Origin: Antedon mediterranea
Lineage: Eukaryota > Echinodermata > Crinoidea > Comatulida > Antedonidae
NCBI RefSeq assembly: GCF_964355755.1
Contig: NC_092677.1
Span: forward strand, 2,795,001 to 2,859,000
Direction of reading: 5' to 3'
Length of the DNA: 64,000 nucleotides
In this document: piece by piece, positions 47,155-57,366 of the stretch
How the letters are laid out: every line of letters starts with the position of its first letter
Position numbering within the stretch: position 1 is the first letter of the stretch
Notes under the pieces: generated by a model
Databases searched by the model: none
What the model was told of the DNA's origin: nothing
The model's input: the letters and a program-made list of their open reading frames with translations, nothing else
Program-made: the position numbers and the translations under genes

Positions 47155-47360
47155 TACCAGGGGTGGCGCCAGGATCTTCCCGACGCGGGGGCTACATTCC
47201 CCGATGAGGGGGCTATGCGAACGAAGCGAGCATCACAAGGCTGGGGGTCAGGGGCCGCCAAGGGCCCCCGGTGGGTGTCCAGGGGGCGAAGCCCCCGGAA
47301 GCAATGCGTTCTAGCGTCATTTGAGGTCATTTTAATCAGATTTAGGGTAGCCATTTTTTC
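47155..47360. repeat. GC-rich interspersed repeat fragment
   Basis: A sharp GC-rich island in AT-rich surroundings, beginning AGGGGTGGCGCCAGGATCTT (47158) and containing the hairpin GGGGGCGAAGCCCCC (47283). Sequence style is that of a repeat-element end. The 66-codon minus ORF is a by-product. Confidence 0.5.
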
Positions 47361-48019
47361 TATTTTTTATAATGCATAAATAAAATACTGCGTGCAAAAA
47401 AACGGTGCGCGATGACTGTTTCAACCCATATTTTTCAATTAAAAAAATAAAAGTTCAAAGAAAATTTAGAAAAATAGAATTGGAGGTCCTGGAAATTGGA
47501 CTTATTATACTTCAAAACATGAAACAAAATATATAAGTCCCTATCATGGTTGTGACTGAGCTAAGAAATGTTTGAAAAATAGAGATGTTAGGTCCCGGAA
47601 AATGCACTTCTTGTACTTCGAAATATGACCAGCTTTATTGTTAGGGCTGAGCTAAGAAAATGTTTAAAACTAGAGCTGCATTTTATACTTTGGAAACATC
47701 AGGCACAGAGGCTTAAAAAACGCAAGCGTAGACCTTTTCAGTCGGGGAAATAAGTTTATTCCTCCCAAGTGTATGCCTGCGTACCATCTGAACTTCCGAG
47801 TGGTGAGAAATTCATGACATACAGGACATTGAAAATGTAATAACTTAGCTATAATAAGATGTTGGCTAAGCGAAAATGGCATGTTTTTTTGTTTAGTAAT
47901 GGATGAAATATTTATTTTAGGTGCCCCACGGTACAGAAGGTTACTTGTAAATTAAAAAATTGGTGAACATACGAACAATTAACATAATTCGTTTTTGCTG
48001 TAGTGTAGCGTACGTCGAC

Positions 48020-48545
48020 ACAGTACACGACGTAACCGTCGGTAAACTTCGCCTGGAAAATAACTACAGTACACATTTTGGTCCCTGGATGGAACATGAT
48101 ATCACGACCCAACGTTGAACGATTCGTACAAAGGGATACCGCCAGACAAGTGCGTACCTATAGCTATTGTTTAGTAGTAAGTTAGATCGCTGGCGATAAT
48201 GAATGCATATAAAGTGCATAATATCACTCTGACGTACTCTCACGGTCAATGAAACGTCGAGGTTTTCTAGGCGCTGAAGCTACGAAATGAACGCGAACGA
48301 ATTATATTCCCCGACAAAAAGTACCCGAACCGTCGGTAAACTTCGCCTGGAAAATAACTACATTACACATTTTGGTCCCTGGATGGAACTTGATATCACC
48401 CGTCTCGACCCAACGTTGAACGATTTGTACAAAGGGATACCGCCAGACAAGTGCGTACCTAGCTAATGTTTAGTAGTTAAGTTAGATCGCTGGCAATAAT
48501 GAATGCATATAAATTGCATAATAGCACTCTGACGTAGTCCATAGT
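48020..48545 (+). repeat. Two direct repeats of about 215 bp, 303 bp apart
   Basis: ACCGTCGGTAAACTTCGCCT occurs at 48027 and 48330, each followed by TTTGGTCCCTGGATGGAAC, AAGGGATACCGCCAGACAAG and ATCGCTGGC.ATAATGAATG. No coding function seen. Confidence 0.75.
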
Positions 48546-48749
48546 TTTGTATATTGTGAGCTGTTCTGTAAAAGTGTTAAACATTTTATTCAGTAATTGA
48601 TAAATTAATTGATAAAATAGTTGACATTTGTGAAAAAACAGTGATTCTTTATGTAAACGTCGTTTATGAAAAAACTGTAATGATTACGTACGTATCTTTG
48701 GTACTTGAAGGATCGAGCATCAAAGATTCCATGAAATAACGAGGGTTTC

Positions 48750-49302
48750 TTTTCTGCGAGTTGCGAGTTGAAAAATGCGAGTTGCGAGTTGGAAAATGCG
48801 AGTTGCGAGTTGGAAAATGCGAGTTGCGAGTCGGAAAATGCGAGTTGCGAGTCGGAAAGTGCGAGTTGCGGGTCGGAAAATGCGAGTTGCGAGTGGGAAA
48901 GTGCGAGTTGCGGGTCGGAAAGTGCGAGTTGCGGGTCGGAAAGTGCGAGTTGCGGGTCGGAAAATGCGAGTTGCGGGTCGGAAAGTGCGAGTTGCGGGTC
49001 GGAAAGTGCGAGTTGCGGGTCGGAAAGTGCGAGTTGCGGGTCGGAAAATGCGAGTTGCGAGTCGGAAAATGCAAGTTGCGAGTCGGAAAATGCGAGTTGC
49101 GGGTCGGAAAATGCGAGTTGCGGGTCGGAAAATGCGAGTTGAGGGTCGGAAAATGCGAGTTGCGAGTCGGAAAATGCGAGTTGCGAGTCGGAAAATGCGA
49201 GTTGCGGGTCGGAAAATGCGAGTTGCGAGTCGGAAAATGCGAGTTGCGAGTCGGAAAATGCGAGTTGCGGGTCGGAAAATGCGAGTTGCGGGTCGGAAAT
49301 TG
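48750..49302 (+). repeat. 21-bp minisatellite, about 26 units (GCGAGTTGCGRGTCGGAAART)
   Basis: The unit TGCGAGTTGCGAGTCGGAAA, with variants GCGGGTC and AAAGT/AAAAT, is tandemly repeated. The period is divisible by three, so most frames on both strands stay open; none looks like a protein-coding gene. The same unit in the opposite orientation forms the array at 53850-54203. Confidence 0.95.
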
Positions 49303-49805
49303 CAAAAATAATTTTTCAAGGAGGTCGTACCATCCAAAAAAATAATACATGAACCAAACAATCAGTAAATAAATTACAATTTAAATTTTGTTTAGTTTTT
49401 TTCATATTATGACCTGTTTAACAATTATAGACTAGTGATTCCTTTTTTAACATGGATGTTTAAAAATGGTTGAAATGAACTTATTTTGTATTTCAACACA
49501 AAACAATTATGTTATTGATACTTTATATTTTGAAATAATATAATTGTAAATATAGTAGATTAAAGTTATTATTTAATTTGTTTGCAATTACTGATAATGA
49601 TACAATTACTAATAATGATACAATAAATTATGTACATGTATTTTTGCCTTGTTAAATGAGAAAATAATAATAAATTGGTAAGAAAAACTCACATTAAAAA
49701 GTACAGTTTGTATTGTTTACAGTATTTAGGTAAGATGATTAATGATGATTAAAAACAGACATGATGGTTGGAGTCATTAGTACTACTTTGTATTTATTTG
49801 TATTT
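49303..49805. other. AT-rich stretch, no feature seen
   Basis: Composed of AT-rich single-copy-like sequence with two tandem ATAATGATACAAT words (49594-49625). No gene or clear repeat. Confidence 0.5.
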
Positions 49806-49809
49806 TTGT

Positions 49810-50115
49810 ATTTTGTATTAATATTTGTCCTCAGTGAGGAAATTCGGATTAGGCCCTCCACGGACCCACGGCAGCCAGCAGTGCAGCGCCTACCAGATTA
49901 GGCAATGAGAGTAAAGCATCTTGCCTAAGGATGCAATTAGTATGGTACAGATAACCTCGAACCCATGCCTATCACATGCTAGTCCGATATTACCATTACA
50001 CCATCACTCTCCAGTATATACAGCACCCGCCACGATTTCTAGACGGTCTCCCATCCAGAACGCAACCGGGCCCAACGTTGCTTAACTTCGGTCCCATAAA
50101 CAGGGCAAGGAAACA
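49810..50115 (-). mobile_element. 5S rRNA / tRNA chimeric SINE
   Basis: Read on minus, 50100-50020 matches the 3' part of 5S rRNA (AAGTTAAGCAACGTTGGGCC, TGGATGGGAGACCG, GGCGGGTGCTGTA), including the box C region. It is followed directly by a tRNA-like module with box A TGGTGTAATGG (about 50003-49993) and box B GGGTTCGAGG (about 49964-49955), then a body starting ATCCTTAGGCAAGATGCTTT and a (TAATAC)-like end. A 5S plus tRNA double head is known in deuterostome SINEs of the AmnSINE/Deu type. Confidence 0.75.
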
Positions 50116-51865
50116 CATACCATACCTACAGATAATGGTCAAATTTTCAAAGCTATATTATTTTCTTAGAATCATAGTCAATTCTTTATGTTTATAATAT
50201 TTTTTTGTTAAACATTTTCAGACAAACTGTTCATAGATACATATAAATACATATGAATACAAAAAAAAAGAGAAGAAATACACAGTTTATTATGTGTAAC
50301 ACCCATCAGCAAATCATGGAGAGGACCAATTAATGTATCTATTGAAATATAGTGCATCTCTCCAATTAAAATACATTCTGGAATCTAACCATATATTCAT
50401 AATCTACATTTTGTTTGCTTTTCATAATTTTGGAAAGAAGACTGTAAATTGTCAACCTAAAAAATTCATAAGAAGATGGAATATTGTTTTCTACAAATAA
50501 TTTTCTCTGACTTAGATATCGGATTGTCAACAACAACATGCGGAATAAACACAAATACATGCTTTAGTATGTACACGTACAGTACAGTAGGCATCTGTCA
50601 AATGTACTATGTGTATTTAAAGTAACTTTAGCAGGGTACAGATTTAAATACTGAAATCACTGGTTTGTTTTTAGAGAAAATATAACTTATAACTAAGATA
50701 ATTCAAATTTACTTGAATTGAATTGTTGAATTTAGGTGACAATAATCATTGATCTGCGCCCACAATTACATAGGAGAAGGAATTATTATTACTTATATAC
50801 AGTATTGTTTGATGAAATGTGTGATACAGTAGGTGAAATGAAGTTGTATTTTAGTTGTTGTTCAACGCGATGATCAAATATACAACACTTTTTAATTTTA
50901 ATTTTTTATTTGATTATGTTTTTCCTTTGTAATGTATTATATGATGAAATAAAAAAAAAAAAAAAAAAAAAAATATACAACACACTAAGAATGTAAAATT
51001 AAACTGTACATTTTGTATTGCAAGTGAAAAGATGCAGTAGAGTCGCATATAAAAAAACACTTGATCCTCAAATAAATGAATACACAGAATACATTAGAAA
51101 GTACTGGAATCAACACAGTGTTGCTTGCTTATGAATTGGTTAAACTGACTGATTAAATGAGGAGATTGCACCCTTATTTATATCTTATTGATATATGGGG
51201 GTGTCAATTATGACTTCATCGCATAACTTAGAGATGAGAATAGTTAGTTTTTAGATGAAACTTAAATGACATCATCATCTTTAAGAAGAAATTATAGATG
51301 ACATCATACCAACTTTAAGTCACAATCCCTTATTTGGTATAGTACACAACAAGTGTCCATGACAGGTAAATGTCATAACATAATGGGCCCTTTGGGAGTA
51401 CCTAGTACAAAAGTCTGCATAGTGTAGTGCTGACTTATACAAGTAATAATATGTTAACAATTATATGAAAATGATTGTGTAAATAATAAAGTTAAAAGTA
51501 AAGTCTAAAAGTAAAAATGCATTAAAAATCATGTGGTGGGCTAAACTGTCAGGCTTCTTATATTTATTAGTAGGTAGCAGACACAAATCTACAATGTGGA
51601 CCTTTATCAAAGCAGTCATTAATTGTTTTAGTAAAAGATACCTGCCCCAGGGTGTGAGTTAATTGCTTCATGGAGACCATGATGAAGAATTCATTATCTT
51701 TTAAACCTACCACCAACCCCACCTCAGCTCCTCCTCCCAACCAAGATCCACATACCATACATCCCTGAGATGGTTCAAATGTAGTAAATTTAAAATCAGA
51801 TTATTTGATACAACATTACCTCTAAATGCCAGTATTTCCTTATACATGAACATTCAAACAAACAA
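50116..51865. other. AT-rich intergenic stretch
   Basis: No gene recognised. Includes a long A run at 50949-50973. The string AGTACACA...CCTTATATGCA near 51840 resembles 52980. Short ORFs at 50366-50560 and 51567-51758 lack support. Confidence 0.5.
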
Positions 51866-51867
51866 AA

Positions 51868-52440
51868 ATAAGCGAGTTAAAAAAAATCTGAGAGTTAAAA
51901 AAAAATCTGCGAGTTAAAAAAAATCTGCGAGTTAAAAAAAAATCTGCGAGTTAAAAAAAATCTGCGAGTTAAAAAAAAATCTGCGAGTTAAAAAAAAATC
52001 TGCGAGTTAAAAAAAAATCTGCGAGTCAAAAAAAAATCTGCGAGTTAAAAAAAAATCTGCGAGTTAAAAAAAATTTGCGAGTTAAAAAAAAATCTGCGAG
52101 TTAAAAAAAAATCTGCGAGTTAAAAAAAATCTGCGAGTTAAAAAAAAATCTGCGAGTTAAAAAAAAATCTGCGAGTTAAAAAAAATTTGCGAGTTAAAAA
52201 AAAATCTGCGAGTTAAAAAAAAATCTGCGAGTTAAAAAAAATTTGCGAGTTAAAAAAAAATCTGCGAGTTAAAAAAAAATCTGCGAGTTAAAAAAAAATC
52301 TGCGAGTTAAAAAAAAATCTGCGAGTTAAAAAAAATTTGCCAGTTAAAAAAAAAATCTGCGAGTTAAAAAATCTGCGAGTTAAAGACAAATCTGCCAGTT
52401 ACAAAACAAATCTGCCAGTTACAAAACAAATGCTTGATTT
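51868..52440 (+). repeat. 17-20 bp minisatellite (TCTGCGAGTTAAAAAAAA), about 30 units
   Basis: Units differ by the length of the A run (6-9) and by rare GAGTCA and TTTGCGAG variants, and degrade at the 3' edge into CTGCCAGTTACAAAACAAAT. The core CTGCGAGTT also begins the 21-bp array at 48757. Confidence 0.95.
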
Positions 52441-53195
52441 AAAAACATAAATGTTATATATTTATCAGTTACAATTGGATAACCCTTCTCTTTTAACATT
52501 TTGGTGAGCCACTTGAGTGTTCATTTCGATTTTAATCTTTTGGATTTTGAACTCTTTACTTTGTTTTGTTTTTGTCTGATGAAATAAATGAAAAAATATA
52601 CATATTTGAAAATTCTCACTCTGTTTATATATATATGTGTGTGTGTGTGGGGGGGGGGGGGTATTAAGGTGGCACATAAGGAGATACTGGCATGTTTGCA
52701 TTAGTAGTTATTATTTGTTTTTTGTACTAAAAACAAGTTAAATTAAATCAATGGCAATCACATAGATAAAAGAAGATAAAAGTAAGAGATAAACTGGTCA
52801 CTCATCTGCAAACAATAATAAATCAAAAGGTATTATATTCCATTTTAAATAACTTGAGATTGTTTTACAATGGACCTAAGAGAGTCCTCCCAACCAACAC
52901 CAACTCCTTCAAATGTAGTCAATTTTAAATCAAAGTAGATTATTTTGATACCTCACTACCTTAAATGCATGCCAGTATCTCCTTATATGCACACTTTACC
53001 CTGCACCCTTAAAAAGCTTCCGTCCATCCATGTACAAATTCCGGTTATCACTATCATCACTTTATCTCTCTTCTACCAGAGAAAATCCAGAAGAATAGTG
53101 TTCAGAACATTCAGAATACAGATACAGGTAGTGGACTGCACTAAACACTTTAAGCATGTCAAAACACGGGTGTTTCAAAACTAGACCCGAGACCA
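52441..53195. other. Intergenic, microsatellite and no gene
   Basis: (TG)n followed by a G run at 52636-52660. A short ORF at 52945-53184 lacks domains. Confidence 0.45.
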
Positions 53196-53209
53196 GAGAC
53201 CCGAGACCC

Positions 53210-53382
53210 TATAAGAAAAGGGAGACCCCACTATACGAAAAGGGAGACTCCACTATACGAAAATGGAGACCCCACTATACGAAAAGGGAGACCCCACTAT
53301 ACGAAAAGGGAGACCCAAATATACGAAAAGGGAGACCCAAATATACGAAAAGGGAGAACTAAATATACGAAAAGGGGTTGTA
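53210..53382 (+). repeat. 22-bp minisatellite (ACGAAAAGGGAGACCCCACTAT), 7-8 units
   Basis: Purine-rich units with CCCACTAT changing to CCAAATAT toward the 3' end. It is preceded by three GAGACC words (53189-53208). Confidence 0.9.
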
Positions 53383-53845
53383 TGGGGTTAAATCATATGT
53401 TACGGGCTCTTGGCCTATACTCATCTCGTGGAGTTTTTGCCTGAGAAACAGTGTTTCTTCACCAAGTGAATCTAATCTAGGCCTACCTCCAGTGCTTAGC
53501 CTAGAACTGTAGTAAGCACTGACTTAACTAAAACATAAACAAGTTGAGCATTCAGAAACAAATAATGCTAAAGTGAATAATAAAAAAATATTGTAAGCAG
53601 TGTTAAGAAAATAATTAAATTTCTTGCCATTGTCATATATGCCACAATAGGTTAATTTTGGTGATCATCCTACACTATGTACAGAGTCTACACACCTGGG
53701 TGGGTTGTATCATGTCGCACTGGTCGCACATATGCGAGCAAAAATGCAGATCAAATATAATGATTAATTGTTTCATATCACATGCTCAGGCAATTTGTTT
53801 CTAACATCCACAATACAACCCACTCTATTTTGTTTAGGACTGGTG
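53383..53845. other. Intergenic, no gene seen
   Basis: Unique-looking AT-rich sequence between two minisatellites. Confidence 0.45.
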
Positions 53846-53849
53846 TATT

Positions 53850-54203
53850 TGACCCGCAACTCGCGTTTTTTGACCCGCAACTCGCGTTTTTCGACCCGCA
53901 ACTCGCGTTTTCCGACCCGCAACTCGCGTTTTCCGACTCGCAACTCGCACTTTCCGACTCGCAACTCGCACTTTCCGACTCGCAACTCGCACTTTCCGAC
54001 TCGCAACTCGTACTTTCCGACTCGCAACTCGCACTTTCCGACTCGCAACTCGCACTTTCCGACTCGCAACTCGCACTTTCCGACTCGCAACTCGCACTTT
54101 CCGACTCGCAACTCGCACTTTCCGACTCGCAACTCGCACTTTCCGACTCGCAACTCGCACTTTCCGACTCGCAACTCGCACTTTCCGACTCGCAACTTGC
54201 ATT
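53850..54203 (-). repeat. 21-bp minisatellite, inverse of 48750-49302, 17 units, upstream of ATP5MG
   Basis: Plus-strand unit CTCGCAACTCGCACTTTCCGA is the reverse complement of the 48.8 kb unit. Each unit has two to three CpGs, giving a CpG-dense block in an AT-rich region. The 3' edge is 108 bp before the ATP5MG start codon. Confidence 0.95.
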
Positions 54204-54226
54204 GAAGTAACACTCTGAAATAACGT

Positions 54227-54234
54227 ACTTCCGG
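54227..54234 (+). promoter_or_regulatory. ETS-type site in the ATP5MG promoter
   Basis: ACTTCCGG, the core bound by GABP/NRF2-class ETS factors and common in promoters of mitochondrial respiratory genes, lies 78 nt before the ATG. Function is inferred from motif and position. Confidence 0.45.
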
Positions 54235-54311
54235 ACTCGGTCAATCAAAAAAACCTCCACCTTTTATTTGTGATTATAAAGTTAGCAGCCAAGTTACCAC
54301 CACCGGCAAAA

Positions 54312-56365
54312 ATGGCAAAAGCAGCACAGAAACTCGTTGGTTTAACCCAACGGTTAGGCACATCCATGGTGGTACAAGGACCTAAGATAGCATCAGGTAT
54401 GTTAGTTATAATTTTTTAGTTTTATAATGACGTTTTCCGAGTGGAGTTTGTTGGGTTGGGGTCAGTGAGCAGCACAAAAAAACACAGTGTGGGAACTGTG
54501 GTGCATGCCGCGGCCGCCGGCCGTGCTTCTTGTGTTGGCCATGCAGGCCTAGCTAGGCCTAATTTTTTACTCGTATAATAATAATACTAATATGGTACTT
54601 TTAAGGCGCCCTTCCAAAAGGATCCGAACGCCGTACATACATCAAATAAATACATATAGCCTAGGCCTAGCCTAATGATAAAACTTAATGATAAAATTAA
54701 AATTGAGTTTTTTAATCAAAATTAAAGGTTAACATTTTTTTTTGCAGTTTTATTTTATAATATTAATACTTATTACTAACTCTAGCCTACTACTACTAGG
54801 CCTAGTTACTAGCTAGGCTAGGCCTATACTACAGTACCAGGCCTAGCCTAAATAGGATACCTGCTGTAGTAGGCTTAGTTAGCTAATTTCTAATAAATAA
54901 TGTTAGTAAAAATTATTATACTGTTATGCACTTGTCAATTGTATGACCCACTATACGACCCCCGGGAGAGGTGCGTCATTTGTCCGATGTGCGTCATACC
55001 TTTGAATACCATGACGCACCGGTGCGTAAAAAATGTGACTTACCTTTAGGTGACCATGACGCACCCATTTTGACGCACTGTGACCATGTTGTTTATGATA
55101 TGGTGGGTGGTAAAGTGACAGACATTGACACACCTTGTTCATTGATGTGACGTACCATCTAGGTTTTTTGACGCACCCCTGCGTCAGTAATTATTTGTAA
55201 ATGACGCACCCATGACGCACCTCTCCCGGGGGTCCTATAGTGGGTCATACAATAGACAAGTGCATTACCTGTAGGCTAATAATATAAACAAGTTCCATTA
55301 AATTGGTCAGATCAAGTTGTTCTTTGTATTACACAAAACTTTTTTTATGCACGTGCCAATTGTATGACCCACAATACGACTTTCGAAAGAAGTGCATCAT
55401 TTGTCCGATGTGCGTCATACCTTATGAATACCATGACACACACCAATGAGGGACAAAGTGAGGGACATTGACACACCATCGTTCATATTGATGTGACGTA
55501 CCATCTAGGTTTTACGACGCACCCCTGCCTCAATAATTATCTGTAAATTACGCATCCATAATGCACTTCTCTCGGCGTTCATAGTGGGTCATAATCATCC
55601 ATACAATTGGCAAGTGCATATACATCCAAAGGACAAAAAAAAAGGATACAATAAATATGGTACAGACCAACTCAAACCTATGGCTCTTGCATGCAAGTCT
55701 GATCCCTAATATCACTCTCTGAAAGATCTTTATCCTTCTGATAATCATTATTGGTTTGCTTGCACTAGATACTGTCCAGTATTCAAAACCTAGACTATCC
55801 AAGTTCTGGTATTATGCCAAAGTGGAGTTAGCGCCACCATATCCAAGCGAGTTTCCACAAATAATGAAAAGTGCTCAAGATATAGTCAAATCAGCCACAA
55901 CTGGTAAATGGGCTCAACTGACAGTTAAGGTAAACATTATTTAGTTTTTTTTCACCACTGGTACACTACATGTATTTCTTTTCTCCTAATGAATTTATGT
56001 ATGCCAACATAAACTTCTTTTACATTTTAAATAATGGAGTAAATGAATTACAATTTTAGACAATGACATTGCCTTTCACTTCATTTAGTTTCTTTATTTC
56101 AATACAAAAAAAACAATAAATGAAAAAAAAACCAAGGGCACCCCAAAAGTGAACCAAATCCCTGTTGAGACTGGTCACCCACTTATAAAGTACAGCAACA
56201 ATTCTTTTTTAAATATACTATTTTGTGTATTTACAGGAAGCTTGGTTGAATACACTAGTTTGTATGGAAGTCGCATTCTGGTTCTTTGTAGGTGAACAAA
56301 TCGGCCGCAAGAGCATCGTTGGCTACAAAGTGAACAGTGATTTTGAACCTTTAGGATACATCTAG
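54312..56365 (+). CDS. ATP5MG: ATP synthase membrane subunit g, mitochondrial
   Basis: Three exons: 54312-54396, 55769-55929 and 56237-56365, with splice phases that join cleanly (A-G/AT and AAG/GAA), giving 123 residues plus stop against 103 in human. Subunit g sits in the Fo part of the inner-membrane ATP synthase and supports dimer formation. Diagnostic residues are YSKPRLSKFWYYAKVELAPP, then TGKWAQLTVKEAWLN, and the single membrane helix VCMEVAFWFFVGEQIG with its GxxxG-like end, then RKSIVGYKV. The protein is longer at both ends: an N-terminal MAKAAQKLVGLTQRL stretch and a C-terminal SDFEPLGYI tail. The start has a good context (AAAAATGG). Intron 1 holds two palindromic MITEs. Confidence 0.95.
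54535..54900. repeat. CTAGGCCTAG words in ATP5MG intron 1
   Basis: CTAGGCCTA and its overlaps cluster at 54547-54560, 54660-54675 and 54783-54850. Confidence 0.45.
54927..55264. mobile_element. 338 bp palindromic MITE with GACGCACC words
   Basis: TGCACTTGTCAATTGTATGA and GTATGACCCACTATACGACC at the left are mirrored by GTCCTATAGTGGGTCATACA and GACAAGTGCA at the right. CCCCCGGGAGAGGTGCGTCA is mirrored too. GACGCACC occurs many times inside. TTA flanks both sides. It sits in ATP5MG intron 1. Confidence 0.8.
55348..55618. mobile_element. Second, diverged copy of the GACGCACC MITE
   Basis: TGCACGTGCCAATTGTATGA at the left faces TACAATTGGCAAGTGCA at the right. The interior retains ATGTGACGTACCATCTAGGT and ACGCACCCCTGC. 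It is shorter and more decayed than 54927-55264. Confidence 0.75.
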
Positions 56366-56606
56366 ACTGCGCAATAATATGACATGCAATTGACCTCAGA
56401 TAACATGAACTATGAAAAGTTAGTATGATTATAATACCAGATTAGAGAGTAACCTGAAGAGGTACTGAAGCAGTGTGTGAGGTGTACTCAGTGGCTAGAG
56501 TAGTGAAGCATGTTAAATCAAGACCACGACTCTGCCCTCTATTGATCCAATTATTTTGTTCGTTCAATCTATAGAATTGCAGTGAAGAGTTTATTTGAAA
56601 TGTTGA

Positions 56607-56612
56607 AATAAA
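56607..56612 (+). terminator. Polyadenylation signal of ATP5MG
   Basis: AATAAA 241 nt after the stop, followed by a T/GT-rich stretch. Confidence 0.6.
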
Positions 56613-56802
56613 TTTATCAGACTTTTGTCAAAATTATTTTGTTGTTTTACAAAACTGTACTTTGAATATTTGTTTTTTTTCTCTGTTTATATTATGTTTT
56701 TGGAGACAATAATGAAATAATACTTGTTTCTACAGAAGATCATCCATATTTTGTATATTAAATAAAGCACAGTACCATAGATTATAATGAAGAAAAACCT
56801 GT

Positions 56803-56942
56803 TTACACTATCAAACTTTATTTTACAAAAATGTGATGTGCCCATATATAGACATGATGATGTCATATCACTACCATATTTAAGCATATCACTACCATAT
56901 TTGGACACATCACACTAGTTTGATAGTGTAGACAGAGCTTTA
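56803..56942. mobile_element. GTCTACACTATCAAAC-family MITE, near-complete palindrome
   Basis: TTTACACTATCAAACTTTAT at the left faces AGTTTGATAGTGTAGACAGA at the right. The centre has GACATGATGATGTCATATCA and two TATCACTACCATATTT units. This is the cleanest copy for defining the family. Confidence 0.8.
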
Positions 56943-57366
56943 CACACTGGCATCAAATATGTTTACATGTCAGTTCTCTTGCTACTTCGTTCTTGATGAC
57001 TTGTTGTTTAACATCTTGTTTTTATAGATTGTAGTTTCTTCTTCATATACAGTACACATTGTCTTTCAACCATTGTATTCTTTGGTATATGGTGCCTCGT
57101 TCAAAAATAAAACAGCGGAATAGACATTATAATAATTAGTAATTCAAAACAAATATTTCATTGGTTCTAAAATTGGCAAAAAAATGTAGCTTTTACTGGT
57201 TCAAATACAATACCAGTTAATGTACAGATATTTGATAAATACATTGACACACAGTAGGTATATTGGGGGTTGACCACATATAAACATTTAACAATCATTA
57301 TTTTAATCAATCAAAATCAATTATAGCAAATATTGATAAACAATGAACATCAAAACAATGTAGATC

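Noticed and set aside
47154-47354. 66-codon GC-rich minus ORF
   Set aside because: Lies in a repeat fragment. Composition, not coding pattern, explains its openness.
48664-49361. Six overlapping long ORFs, all frames
   Set aside because: The 21-bp minisatellite leaves nearly all frames open. No start context, domain or codon signal.
53768-54260. Five overlapping ORFs upstream of ATP5MG
   Set aside because: Same 21-bp repeat in inverse orientation. Not a gene.
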